Origin: Flavobacterium defluvii
GTDB lineage: Bacteria; Bacteroidota; Bacteroidia; Flavobacteriales; Flavobacteriaceae
Reading direction: 5' to 3'
NCBI RefSeq assembly: GCF_900129555.1
Contig: NZ_FQWC01000011.1
Location: 1-64,000, forward strand
DNA length: 64,000 bases
This document shows positions 44,915 to 54,087 of this stretch, in pieces (position 1 is the stretch's first letter; each line of letters opens with the position of its first letter). A program made the translations under genes and the position numbers. The notes below the pieces were generated by a model. It saw only the letters and a program-made list of their open reading frames with translations, did not search any database and was not told the origin of the DNA.

Positions 44915-45658
44915 ATGAATACAAAACTTTTTCTGTTTTTATTATTTTCTTCAGTTTGCTTTGCACAAAAAACAACCTTATATACTATAGGTGACTCTAC
45001 AATGGCAGATAAAAAGGATCCGGATCGTAATCCGGAGCATGGCTGGGCACAGGTTTTACAGCCTTTTTTTACTGATAATATTATCGTAGTTAATAAAGCA
45101 GTAAATGGGAGAAGTACAAAAAGCTTCATAAACGAAAAACGCTGGGATTCTATTTACAGCAAATTAAAAAAAGGTGATTATGTTTTTATTCAGTTTGGTC
45201 ACAACGACGAAAAAATAGAAGATTCTATACGTTATACAAATCCGCATACTACTTATAGGTATAACTTAATTAGGTTTGTAAAAGAAAGCAGGGAAAAAGG
45301 AGCAGTACCGGTTTTATTGACTTCAATTGCCAGACGTAATTTTAATAATAAAGGTGTTTTAGTTTCAACGCATGGCGATTATACTTTAGAAACCCGCTTA
45401 GTGGCACAAGAATACAAAGTACCTTTTATCGATTTAGAATATTATACAGAATTACTGGAACAATCTTATGGCCCTGAAAAGTCAAAGCAGCTGCATTTGC
45501 ACTTTAAAGCAGGCGAAAACCTTTATTATGATAAAGACAAAGCAGATGATACCCATTTATCATTAAAAGGAGCAACGGAAATAGCGGAAATTTTTATCAG
45601 ACAATTAAAACTTGTAGAAAATCCTTCACTTAATAAATTAAAATATGAAATCAAGTAA
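44915..45658 (+). CDS. Rhamnogalacturonan acetylesterase (CE12, SGNH hydrolase)
   Basis: 247 aa with signal peptide (to VCFAQ). SGNH blocks: TIGDSTMAD (nucleophile Ser28), NKAVNGRSTKSF, FIQFGHNDEK and DDTHLSLKGA with the Asp-x-x-His pair. It matches the rhamnogalacturonan acetylesterase family that deacetylates rhamnogalacturonan-I. It is the last recognisable gene of the pectin locus, 22 bp after the PL10-CE8 fusion. Confidence 0.92.
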   Translation: MNTKLFLFLLFSSVCFAQKTTLYTIGDSTMADKKDPDRNPEHGWAQVLQPFFTDNIIVVNKAVNGRSTKSFINEKRWDSIYSKLKKGDYVFIQFGHNDEKIEDSIRYTNPHTTYRYNLIRFVKESREKGAVPVLLTSIARRNFNNKGVLVSTHGDYTLETRLVAQEYKVPFIDLEYYTELLEQSYGPEKSKQLHLHFKAGENLYYDKDKADDTHLSLKGATEIAEIFIRQLKLVENPSLNKLKYEIK

Positions 45659-46066
45659 CGGATAAAATAATTTATTATTACAGGTAAGAATAAAAGTCCA
45701 TATAAAATAATTATATTTTGGTTATTTGCCAATTTTGTAACATCTCATAGTGTATATTTTTAAATTGTAAGAAAAAGAAAACGTTTACTTTATTTTTTTC
45801 TGTAATTTTAACTACTAATTCATTGCCTTTTAGTTTTTTAGCTTTTTTTTTCTACTATTCAAAGCCATTTTTTTTATTTAAAAAATTACAGGACAGTTTT
45901 TATTTTTTCTTTTATTATAAGATTTTTCATATATACCTTAATCTATAAGTTTAAAAACTTTTACGGGCAGAAATAAATCTATTTTCAGAGGAACTTTGCA
46001 ACTTCAAATCTAGGTATTTGAATTTTAAAGACTTAAGAAAATAATTAATGCATAAGATTAAAGGTT
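45659..46066. other. AT-rich intergenic region
   Basis: About 400 bp with poly-T tracts and no gene, RNA fold or known repeat recognised. It marks the right border of the pectin locus; the next gene is unrelated in sequence. Confidence 0.5.
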
Positions 46067-47017
46067 ATGAAAAATAGATTACTCCCTTTATTTGTTGTTT
46101 TGGCTTCTTTTTCGGCTCGTTCGCAGGTTGGTATTGGAATAAAAAATCCTAATCCATCAACCGAACTACATGTAGTAGCTGCCGATAAAGGTATATTAAT
46201 ACCCAATGTCAAATTAACAAGTACTACTGTTTATTCACCCATTGTAGGAGCTGAGACTAATAGCTTATTAGTATTTGCTACCGATGAAATCGGCGATATT
46301 AAGCCAGGTTACTACTATTGGTTTGATCATAAATGGAACAGATTAGCAATTTCCGGAGAAGCAGGTTCAGGAACAGGAAAAGATGGAAAAGTAGGTGTTG
46401 CTGAAGGTGTTGTGCCTCCGGGAGCAAAAGGAACATCTACATACCCGGGAGATGATATTAATATTTATACGAATACTGCATCTGGAATTGTGTATGTTCA
46501 AAAATCAGATGGAACTTGGACTCCAATTAATGGGAAAGATGGAAAAGATGGTATGGTGGGTGGTACTGGTGCTCCTGGTACAGTGTTGGTTCGAGACAAT
46601 AAAAAATTCTTTTTAAAAATGTTTAAAAGAAAGTTTAAAGATGAATTTGAATTTTCTGAAGATTCATTTTTATTAAAAAATGAAAGTAAATCTACGGATT
46701 TTGATCGCTCAATATATGTTATATATGATAAAAATGAGCTGATCGAATTTTTAAAACTGGATAAAAAAGGAAAAAATGTAATGGTGTGTTTTTTTAACCA
46801 GCAATTGCATAACAGCCTGATTTATTTTGATGAAATTAAAAACTTAAAACTGATAGATGCTTCAAAATCAAGAACTGAATTATTAAACGATTTAAATTCA
46901 TATTTTAAAAACACATCAGATTTTATCACGAAAATACCTGATACTAAATTTTCAACATCCGGCGTTTACCAAAATCAGTTTGAAAATTTTCAAAAGGCTT
47001 TATTCTTTATGATGTAA
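46067..47017 (+). CDS. Secreted protein with collagen-like linker and unrecognised C-terminal domain
   Basis: 316 aa. Signal peptide (to ARSQ), then a Bacteroidota head typical of surface proteins (VGIGIKNPNPSTELHVVAADKGILIPNVKL) to about residue 105. Short Gly-x-x runs occur (GKDGKVGVAEG; GKDGKDGMVGGTGAPG). From ~residue 185 the character changes to a charged alpha/beta domain (KKFFLKMFKRKFKDEFEFSEDSF ... SIYVIYDKNELIEFLKLDKKGKNVMVCFF) with no family I recognise. It could be a fused toxin, adhesion or stalk domain. It is monocistronic with a weak terminator (47051-47085). Confidence 0.7.
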   Translation: MKNRLLPLFVVLASFSARSQVGIGIKNPNPSTELHVVAADKGILIPNVKLTSTTVYSPIVGAETNSLLVFATDEIGDIKPGYYYWFDHKWNRLAISGEAGSGTGKDGKVGVAEGVVPPGAKGTSTYPGDDINIYTNTASGIVYVQKSDGTWTPINGKDGKDGMVGGTGAPGTVLVRDNKKFFLKMFKRKFKDEFEFSEDSFLLKNESKSTDFDRSIYVIYDKNELIEFLKLDKKGKNVMVCFFNQQLHNSLIYFDEIKNLKLIDASKSRTELLNDLNSYFKNTSDFITKIPDTKFSTSGVYQNQFENFQKALFFMM

Positions 47018-47549
47018 CTAAGAAAATCTAATTATCATAAAATAAAAAATATTCCCGGCTGTGTAAGCACTGGGATTTTTTTGTTTTATAAAGCACGATA
47101 AATTAACAGCTAAAGGGAAAACTATATAAAAGCAATTTTCGACTAAAATGAAGATCGAAATCAAGGGGTATTATTTAAAACGATATTGATAAAATCTCAA
47201 TTCACGACTTTTATTTTGAATATCGATAATTAAAAAGATAGTTATTTGGGGAAATTTTACTCAAATCCTCAATGCCTAAATATAATTTTAAGCCAAAATC
47301 TTATGCATTTTAATTTCGTTTCAATTTTTTAAACATCTTTTTTTCAAAGCTTGTACAGAAGCTGTAATTTTTTATTTTGATAATAATTGTCTGATTAATA
47401 GTTTGTTGTGAAAAGCTGATTTTAAAAAATGTCATAAGTAAATTTTAGGTTAATTTAAACTACAAAAAACAATGATAATTTTAACAGCAAATATGTTGTA
47501 ACTACCAATCAAACTTCTATTTTTGCGCCTTAATTTAATAATTATAAGC
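47018..47549. other. Gene-free AT-rich region with a terminator and the histone H1-like promoter
   Basis: A weak terminator (ATTCCCGG...CTGGGATTTTTTT, ~47051-47085) lies after the secreted gene. The promoter of the histone-like gene is at 47496-47525. The remaining ~400 bp shows no gene or repeat. Confidence 0.5.
47496..47525 (+). promoter_or_regulatory. Promoter of the histone H1-like gene
   Basis: TTG (47496-47498), 19-nt spacer and TATTTTTG (47518-47525), an excellent match to the Flavobacterium promoter, 25 nt before the ATG. Confidence 0.8.
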
Positions 47550-47726
47550 ATGAAAGATCTATTAGTAAAAATCAACGCCGAAATTGAAACATTCAAAGCA
47601 GAAGCTGAATCTTTAACTGAAAAAGGTATCAAAGCTGCAGGTCCGAGAGCACGTAAAGCTACTTTAGAAATTGAAAAACTTTTAAAAGAGTTCAGAAAAG
47701 TTTCTATCGAAGAATCAAAAAAATAA
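47550..47726 (+). CDS. Histone H1-like DNA-binding protein
   Basis: 58 aa, beginning MKDLLVKINAEIETFKAEAE and containing AAGPRARKATLEIEKLLKEFRKVSIEESKK. It matches the short Lys-rich histone H1-like proteins conserved in Flavobacteria, likely a nucleoid component. The start at 47550 is set by the promoter ending at 47525; a start at 47523 would lie inside the promoter. A perfect terminator follows. Confidence 0.88.
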   Translation: MKDLLVKINAEIETFKAEAESLTEKGIKAAGPRARKATLEIEKLLKEFRKVSIEESKK

Positions 47727-47733
47727 TACAATT

Positions 47734-47763
47734 AAAAACCTCGTCAATCGACGAGGTTTTTTT
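47734..47763 (+). terminator. Terminator of the histone H1-like gene
   Basis: AAAAACCTCGTC - AATC - GACGAGGTTTTTTT: perfect stem with A/T flanks, 7 nt after the stop. Confidence 0.95.
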
Positions 47764-47801
47764 ATGGCTGAGTGGGAAATGAAAATTAAAAATTAAATGA
47801 A

Positions 47802-47843
47802 ACAACTTAGCATCTCAGAAACTTAGTACCTCAGAACCTTAAA
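47802..47843. repeat. Dispersed CTTAG/CTCAGAA words
   Basis: ACTTAGCATCTCAGAAACTTAGTACCTCAGAACCTTAA is the inverse of the AGGTTCTGAGGTGCTAAG-type words near 22424-22445 and 22671-22700, indicating a shared intergenic repeat family. Confidence 0.55.
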
Positions 47844-47847
47844 AGAA

Positions 47848-48603
47848 TCATATCCACTTTAGTTTCATTGCAAGTGTACAGGCTTCAGCAGTATTATTTA
47901 CTTTCATTTTCTCCAGAATATTTTGTCGGTGACGACTAACGGTATTAATACTTATAAAAAGAAGTGAAGCAATTTCTTTACTCTGTTTTCCTTTTTGAAG
48001 CATTTTAAGAATTTCTTTCTCTCTTGTTGAAAGAAAAGAAGCGTTTTCTGTTTCGTTTTGTTTAATGATATTTCCTGTTGCTGTATTTATTATTGCACCT
48101 TCATATTGAAAAGCCTGAGTAAAATCAAAATTATAAAGACAAAGTGCAAGTTCTACATCTTCATATTGATTTGAAAAATAAAACATTTTGTGTAATAACG
48201 ATTTACCAGCAGTTTTATCCTTCATTCTTAATTTACTAATAACACAAAAATCTTTACGCTCCACGACAGGAATTGTTTTTATAAACTGAAAAAAATGAAG
48301 TTCAAGAAGGTATTTTTGTAATACATCTTCGGCATTGAGTTTACCAAAAAGTTCATCTTCCCAGATACTTTCAATTTCATGCAATTGATTTTTCTTAAAA
48401 ATACCGAGTTCATCGGCAATTTTACCTGAGTATATATAGCTCTTATTGTTGTATAAGTCGCTTAAAACGGCAATACCGTTTTCTAAGTCGGCAAATTTTT
48501 GAGCAGTTTCCTGAAACGCTTTTAATTCTTTTGTGTTATTCAGTTTTCCCGGTTTTTTTTGCTGCAATAGCTGTTTATTCAAATCATCTTTTATGTTTTT
48601 CAT
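47848..48603 (-). CDS. LuxR-type transcriptional regulator
   Basis: 251 aa. The C-terminal GerE helix-turn-helix reads LSTREKEILKMLQKGKQSKEIASLLFISINTVSRHRQNILEKM (residues ~192-235). The N-terminal ~180 residues look like a PAS-type sensor (YNNKSYIYSGKIADELGIFKKN), a layout common in Flavobacteria. It is transcribed away from a secreted serine hydrolase. Ligand unknown. Confidence 0.85.
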   Translation of the reverse strand: MKNIKDDLNKQLLQQKKPGKLNNTKELKAFQETAQKFADLENGIAVLSDLYNNKSYIYSGKIADELGIFKKNQLHEIESIWEDELFGKLNAEDVLQKYLLELHFFQFIKTIPVVERKDFCVISKLRMKDKTAGKSLLHKMFYFSNQYEDVELALCLYNFDFTQAFQYEGAIINTATGNIIKQNETENASFLSTREKEILKMLQKGKQSKEIASLLFISINTVSRHRQNILEKMKVNNTAEACTLAMKLKWI

Positions 48604-48627
48604 AAAAAAAATGGTTATTTATAAGTA

Positions 48628-48658
48628 TTGTCTTATGCTTTTACGGGGGATATATTTG
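48628..48658 (+). promoter_or_regulatory. Candidate promoter upstream of the serine hydrolase
   Basis: TTG (48628-48630), 20-nt spacer, TATATTTG (48651-48658). It would leave a ~150-nt leader before the ATG at 48813. Confidence 0.55.
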
Positions 48659-48812
48659 CATGGATTCAGGATTGAAATATAATAAAAAATGAGATTTAAA
48701 TTAATTATAAAATTCTTGATTTTTTTATTTGACTTATTATCAAGCTATTTTACTTAAATTACTGCTTGATAGAAATAAGGAAGAACAAATAATAATGTAA
48801 TAAACCAGAAAC

Positions 48813-49994
48813 ATGAAACATTTTCTTTTGATTATTTTTTTTGCAGGTATTTTTTCTGTTAAAGCACAAAATTCTTCTTCAATTAAACGCCTTGACGGAA
48901 GTACTATTTCTGCCGATAGTTTAACAAAATCTATTGAGAACCTTATGCGTAAGGCAGATGTGAAAGGTCTCGCTATATCGGTTTTTAATTCTAAAAAACC
49001 TATTTATACAAAAACTTTTGGATTTAGCGACGCAGAAACCCAAAAGAAATTAGAATTGCAGACTAATCTTTACGCGGCTTCTTTAAGTAAAGCAGTATTT
49101 GCAGTTTTGGTTATGAAAATTGTTGACGAAGGTGTAATTACTTTAGACAAACCGCTTCAGGATTATCTGCCGAAACCTATTTATGAATACGAACCTAAAG
49201 TTTGGCATGAGGATTTTAAAGAATTAAAAGATTATCCTGAATATAAAAAAATAACCGCCAGAATGTGTCTCGATCATACTTCTGGTTTGCCAAACTGGCG
49301 CTGGTTTGAATCTGATGAAAAGTTGAAAGTTAAATTTGAACCTGGAACCAGATATAGTTATTCTGGCGAAGGATTAACATATCTTCAGGTAGTTTTAGAA
49401 AAACTCACAGGAAAACCTTTGGAAGAACTGGCTCAGGAAAAAATCTTCAAACCGCTCGCAATGACGGCTTCAAGTTACAAATGGCAGGAAAAATTCGAAA
49501 AAGATTATGCATACGGATATGACGAAGAAGGAAAAAAACAAGAAAAAGATAAGGACAATGCGCCAAGAGGGGCAGGAACACTTGAAACTACTATAGAAGA
49601 TTACAGCAAGTTTCTTTCGGCAGTTTTGAATAAAAAAATTCTAAGTACAAAATCATATAAAGAATTGTTTAGTCCGCAGATTCGTATTCGTTCTAAAAAT
49701 CAATTTGGCCCAGGCGCATTAGAAGACGGAAACTGGAATGACAAAACCGAACTTTCATATGGTTTAGGATGGGGATTGGTAAAATCGCCTTACGGAATTG
49801 GAGCTTTTAAAGAAGGACAGGGTTCAGGTTTTCAAAATTATAGTATTGTTTTTCCGGATAAAGGAATTGGTATGCTTATAATGTCTAATAGTTACAGCAC
49901 GGGAAAAATAATAAAATATCTCCTCGAAACAGGTATTAAAGATACCTATACACCATGGGAATGGGATCAATATATTCCTTATGATATGAAATAA
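48813..49994 (+). CDS. Secreted beta-lactamase-family serine hydrolase
   Basis: 393 aa with signal peptide (to SVKAQN). Class C beta-lactamase/DD-peptidase fold: SxxK at Ser90-Lys93 (AASLSKAV), the YSYSGEG motif (Tyr of the YxN-type box, here Y-S-G), and GLGWGLVKSPYGIGAFKEGQGSGF near the C-terminal KTG-like position. Members are carboxypeptidases, esterases or lactamases; the substrate cannot be told. It is divergent from the LuxR regulator. Confidence 0.85.
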   Translation: MKHFLLIIFFAGIFSVKAQNSSSIKRLDGSTISADSLTKSIENLMRKADVKGLAISVFNSKKPIYTKTFGFSDAETQKKLELQTNLYAASLSKAVFAVLVMKIVDEGVITLDKPLQDYLPKPIYEYEPKVWHEDFKELKDYPEYKKITARMCLDHTSGLPNWRWFESDEKLKVKFEPGTRYSYSGEGLTYLQVVLEKLTGKPLEELAQEKIFKPLAMTASSYKWQEKFEKDYAYGYDEEGKKQEKDKDNAPRGAGTLETTIEDYSKFLSAVLNKKILSTKSYKELFSPQIRIRSKNQFGPGALEDGNWNDKTELSYGLGWGLVKSPYGIGAFKEGQGSGFQNYSIVFPDKGIGMLIMSNSYSTGKIIKYLLETGIKDTYTPWEWDQYIPYDMK

Positions 49995-50093
49995 TTTGAT
50001 TAAAAAGGTTTACCCCAATAGTATTTGTCTTAAGTTTTTTAAGAATTATATTCATCGTAAACTTCACGCGCACATGTATGTGATCGACAATAA

Positions 50094-50125
50094 CAAAAAA
50101 AGAGGATTTTAATCCTCTTTTTTTA
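50094..50125. terminator. Bidirectional terminator after the serine hydrolase
   Basis: AAAAAAAGAGGATT - TT - AATCCTCTTTTTTT, a perfect stem flanked by A and T runs, about 100 nt after the stop at 49994. Confidence 0.85.
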
Positions 50126-50203
50126 TTATACAAATCTGAATTTTTAGGTCAGCAATAATTAAAAGTCTAACTTTATGTTTTAAGATTAAAAACAAATTTA
50201 GGA

Positions 50204-51106
50204 ATGAATAACGAAAAAAAACTTAAAGCGATCGCTTATGGCGAAGTATTATGGGATGTTTTTGATAATGAAAAAAAGATAGGCGGCGCACCGTTAAATG
50301 TAGCTTTAAGAATGAAATCATTAGGCAGCGATGTAGCAATGATAAGCTGCGTAGGAAATGACGAAGATGGAAAAACTATAATAAATACGGTAAAAGATTT
50401 AGGACTCAAAACGGCATCCATAATTACCTCAGAAAATTTCCCAACGGGATTAGTAAACGTAATTTTAGATAATTCAGGATCTGCTACTTATGAAATTAAA
50501 TATCCATCAGCATGGGATAAAATCGTTTTAAACAATGAAGCGATAAAATTAGCAGATGAAGCCGATGTTTTAATTTTTGGAAGTTTGGTTTGCCGGGACG
50601 AGGTTTCAAGGAAATCACTGGAAGAACTTTTAAAAAAGAATATTTACAAAGTGTTTGATGTCAATTTAAGAAAACCTCATTACACCTATGAAATTCTCGA
50701 AAAATTAATGAAATCTGCTGATTTTGTAAAATTTAATGATGAAGAAATATTAGAAATAGCATCAGCTTTAAATTTTCCGCATACCGATTTAAAAGAAAAT
50801 ATGAATTTTATTTCTGCCTTTACAGATGTAAAAGGAATATGTGTTACAAGAGGAAAACATGGTGCTTTATTGTTGTGGGAAGGTGTTTTTTATGAAAATA
50901 ACGGTTATCCAATTGTCGTTGCTGATACGGTTGGTGCAGGAGATTCCTTTTTGGCAGCTTTAATTACTTATTTACTTACGAGTACAAAGCCTCAGGAAGC
51001 TTTAAATTTTGCTTGTGCAATGGGAGCTTTAGTTGCAGCTTCACCAGGCGCAAACCCGAAAATTTCTGCATCTGAAATTGAAGAATTTATAATTAAAAAT
51101 GTTTAA
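50204..51106 (+). CDS. PfkB-family carbohydrate kinase (fructokinase-like)
   Basis: 300 aa. Signatures: AYGEVLWDVF...IGGAPLNVALRMKSLG (residues ~11-45) and ADTVGAGDSFLAALI with catalytic Asp near residue 246. It resembles bacterial fructokinases, though the sugar is not certain. It is on the same strand as the PanE-like gene, 36 bp away. Confidence 0.85.
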   Translation: MNNEKKLKAIAYGEVLWDVFDNEKKIGGAPLNVALRMKSLGSDVAMISCVGNDEDGKTIINTVKDLGLKTASIITSENFPTGLVNVILDNSGSATYEIKYPSAWDKIVLNNEAIKLADEADVLIFGSLVCRDEVSRKSLEELLKKNIYKVFDVNLRKPHYTYEILEKLMKSADFVKFNDEEILEIASALNFPHTDLKENMNFISAFTDVKGICVTRGKHGALLLWEGVFYENNGYPIVVADTVGAGDSFLAALITYLLTSTKPQEALNFACAMGALVAASPGANPKISASEIEEFIIKNV

Positions 51107-51142
51107 TTTAGAATTTGTGAAACCTGAAGCAAAATTATTAGC

Positions 51143-52063
51143 ATGAAAACAAAAATTGGAATTTTAGGATTAGGAGGAGTAGGCGGTTATTTTGGCGGAC
51201 TTTTGGCGAAAGCCTATCAAAAATCAGATGACTTTGAAATTATTTTTATAGCACGTGGTGAAACTCAAAAAGCCATTGCCGAAAATGGATTAAAAATTGT
51301 AACTGATGATTATGAAACTATAGTTTATCCGAATCTGGTTTCGAATGACGCTTTAGAAATTGGTCAGTTGGATTATTTAATTTGTGCAACCAAAACATAT
51401 GATATTGAAGAGAGTTTAACGTCTTTGCAAAAATCTATTAAGAAAGAAACGGTAATTCTTCCATTATATAATGGTGTTGATGCACAGGAAAGAATTCAAA
51501 AGCTATTTCCTGAAAATGAAGTTCTTCAAGGTTGTGTTTATATTGTTTCGATGATCTTTTCACCTGGAACGATCCGAAAAATTGGATTCTATGAAAAGCT
51601 GTTTTTCGGGTCTAAAACTGCTTCATTTTTAAAATTAGAAGAATTACAAAACATTCTTCAAAAAGCAAAAATCGAAAGTTACTTAGTCGAGAATATTGAA
51701 GAAACCGTTTGGGAAAAATTTATTTTTATTTCAGCGTTGGCTTCTGCAACTTCCTATTTGAATCAAAATATTGGAGAGATTTTAAGCAATACAGAATCTA
51801 AAGTAACGTATATCGAACTGCTTCATGAAATTGAAGATGTTGCACAGGCAAAAGGTTTAAAACTGCCACATGATATTGTAAATCAGAGTATTCAAAAACT
51901 AGAAAAGTCTCCAAAAGAAGCAACATCATCAATGCATAGAGATTTATTGGCCGGAAAAAATACCGAAGCTGTTTCATTAACTCAGTTTGTGGTTAATGAA
52001 GGAAAAAAATACGGCGTTAAAACTCCTCTTTACGAAAAGATTGCCGCCGTTTTGATAAAATAG
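51143..52063 (+). CDS. 2-dehydropantoate 2-reductase (ApbA/PanE family)
   Basis: 306 aa. NAD(P) loop IGILGLGGVGGYFGG at the N-terminus, LPLYNGVDAQE and VWEKFIFISALASATS (conserved Lys of the family), and LHRDL-like SMHRDLLAGKNTE near the C-terminus. Reduces ketopantoate to pantoate for coenzyme A synthesis, or a paralogous function. It ends 4 bp from a convergent small gene. Confidence 0.85.
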   Translation: MKTKIGILGLGGVGGYFGGLLAKAYQKSDDFEIIFIARGETQKAIAENGLKIVTDDYETIVYPNLVSNDALEIGQLDYLICATKTYDIEESLTSLQKSIKKETVILPLYNGVDAQERIQKLFPENEVLQGCVYIVSMIFSPGTIRKIGFYEKLFFGSKTASFLKLEELQNILQKAKIESYLVENIEETVWEKFIFISALASATSYLNQNIGEILSNTESKVTYIELLHEIEDVAQAKGLKLPHDIVNQSIQKLEKSPKEATSSMHRDLLAGKNTEAVSLTQFVVNEGKKYGVKTPLYEKIAAVLIK

Positions 52064-52067
52064 TTTT

Positions 52068-52262
52068 CTAAGATTCGTCTTTTGTAGTTCGAACCAAACT
52101 GATTCCTGACATAAAAAACACAATTCCTAAAATTCCGTAAATAATTAATGATTTAATATCTCTGGTTTCTCCCGATGTACCGGCAAAAATAACCGCAGTA
52201 TAAATAAGTCCTACAATTCCGAGGATTGTCAATAAGCCTCCGAAAAATCTTTTTAGGTTCAT
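52068..52262 (-). CDS. Small two-TM membrane protein
   Basis: 64 aa with two hydrophobic helices (ILGIVGLIYTAVIFAG and SLIIYGILGIVFFMSGISLV) and short charged ends. It resembles tiny conserved membrane proteins of Flavobacteria. No function is assigned. Confidence 0.65.
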   Translation of the reverse strand: MNLKRFFGGLLTILGIVGLIYTAVIFAGTSGETRDIKSLIIYGILGIVFFMSGISLVRTTKDES

Positions 52263-52371
52263 GATTATTAGATTTAAAATTTCTAATCAAATTTAAAATC
52301 TCAATCGCTAATAGTTGTTATACAATTGTTTACTAAACTTATATGATTTGCAGAAACTAGTAAAAAAATGA

Positions 52372-52980
52372 TTACCCCTCATCTTCTTCTTCAGCAGTTT
52401 TTATGGGTAAATCACCTTCAAGTTCTTCATCATCATCTGTTGAGTTTAATTCGAAGAAACTAAAATAAGAACCGCCATAACTTTTTTGAAAAGAAAAATT
52501 ACTTAAATGCTCCATTTTTGTGTACTTAGAATGTTCAATAATCATCATTCCGTCTTCAGAAAGTAATTCTTTTTCAAAAACCGTAAGAACGATTTTTTCA
52601 AATGCTGCCTGATCAAATCCGTAAGGCGGATCGGCAAAAATTATATCGTAAGAAGTTTTACAATTATCTAAAAATTTATAAACATCACTTTTAGTAGCAG
52701 CAATATCAAAATCATATTCTGACGATACTTGCTTGATAAATTTTACGCATCCAAAATCACCATCGATTGAAGTAATGGGTGCACTTCCGCGCGAAGCAAA
52801 TTCATAACTTATATTGCCGGTTCCCGAAAACAAATCTAAAACCTTTAAGCCGTCAAAACTAAAATGATTATTCAAAACATTAAATAATGCTTCTTTACTC
52901 ATATCAGTCGTAGGTCTTACAGGAAGGTTTTTTGGTGGAAATATCCGACGTCCTTTGTATTTTCCTGAAATGATTCTCAT
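52372..52980 (-). CDS. rsmD: 16S rRNA (guanine966-N2)-methyltransferase
   Basis: 202 aa. It starts MRIISGKYKGRRIFPPKNLPVRPTTD, the RsmD signature, with SAM-binding VLDLFSGTGNISYEFASRG and the catalytic DPPYGF (N-PPY type) motif. An acidic tail (~170-202) is extra. The ATG overlaps the stop of the DUF3822 gene by 4 bp, implying coupling, as commonly seen in Bacteroidota. Confidence 0.94.
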   Translation of the reverse strand: MRIISGKYKGRRIFPPKNLPVRPTTDMSKEALFNVLNNHFSFDGLKVLDLFSGTGNISYEFASRGSAPITSIDGDFGCVKFIKQVSSEYDFDIAATKSDVYKFLDNCKTSYDIIFADPPYGFDQAAFEKIVLTVFEKELLSEDGMMIIEHSKYTKMEHLSNFSFQKSYGGSYFSFFELNSTDDDEELEGDLPIKTAEEEDEG

Positions 52981-53798
52981 GATTGAAATAAGATATAATG
53001 TTTTTGATTCTGAGCAGTTGTGTAATTGTTTCTTTCTTTTAAAGCGCTTACGTCAAGAAAAGAAATATTGCGAATGTATTTGTAAGCTATGTCGTAAAAT
53101 GGATCGTTTGGATTGATGGTTCCAAGTAATTCCAACTGAAAAATTTCGGGATTTAAATTTAATTGCTCGGCTGTAAAAAGAATGTAATAAATAAAATCTT
53201 CTGGAGTTTGATATTCAAAAGAGTTGAATAACAATAGTTTTTGATTTTGTACAACGATAATTTCAAAATGATCAGGGTTAAAATTTACAACCATTTTCTT
53301 TTCGTCGTTGTTTTTTGAAGCTTCCAGGATTTTTTCTACCAAAATACTGTTTACATGTTTGTAATCAAATGAACCCACATTATCAATTAAAAAATTATTG
53401 ATGTTTATATAGGGAATATAAACTGAATGCATATCGTAATTTGAAATTTGATCAAAAGTAAAAAAATCTGTCTCAAATACTTTTGTTGTATACTGCAGAT
53501 AACTTCCTAAATAATCTTCATCAAATAATGGTGTTGGCACAAAAGTCGAAAGATTGTTATTGTGAATGACCAAAATATCATCATACGTTTCCTTTAGTTC
53601 GGGATGATTTTTAAAAGCAGCCGCATACGATTCCTCAATTTTATTTTGTTTTTGGGAGGAATCAAACTGTACTTCGTTAAAAGCTGTAATCGTATTGTTT
53701 AAAGTATCAAAGCAGCAAAATGAAAATCCGTTCAGCGAAACCTGAATCGAAAGTTTTTTATAATTTTTTGATGTAATATTAGTATTGTGTATTGACAT
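52977..53798 (-). CDS. DUF3822-family protein
   Basis: 273 aa. It matches DUF3822, a Bacteroidota family with an ASKHA-like alpha/beta layout (KLSIQVSLNGFSFCCFD; SVYIPYININNFLID; MVVNFNPDHFEIIVVQNQKLLLFNSF; LELLGTI near the C-terminus). It overlaps rsmD by 4 bp. Function unknown; neighbour conservation suggests a ribosome or RNA-linked role. Confidence 0.85.
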   Translation of the reverse strand: MSIHNTNITSKNYKKLSIQVSLNGFSFCCFDTLNNTITAFNEVQFDSSQKQNKIEESYAAAFKNHPELKETYDDILVIHNNNLSTFVPTPLFDEDYLGSYLQYTTKVFETDFFTFDQISNYDMHSVYIPYININNFLIDNVGSFDYKHVNSILVEKILEASKNNDEKKMVVNFNPDHFEIIVVQNQKLLLFNSFEYQTPEDFIYYILFTAEQLNLNPEIFQLELLGTINPNDPFYDIAYKYIRNISFLDVSALKERNNYTTAQNQKHYILFQS

Positions 53799-54087
53799 AA
53801 TTGATTTACAATTCGTTACCTGTTTTGTTTCAATAAAGAATTTAAGGTGAGCGCAAACTTACAAATTAAAAAGCAACTAATATAATTGCAATTTTAAAAA
53901 ACAATATTACAAGAAGGTTAGCACTACGTTATAATTTTATTATTTTTTTCTAAAGATATAAGTTAAGAAAATAATTTGAAATTATCGATTTTAGATTTGA
54001 TTTTATAAATAACAGGAAATATGCTGTTGATTTTTGTCATTGTTATTGCCATTAAAAAGAACGAACTTTGTATTTCAAATTTACTTT

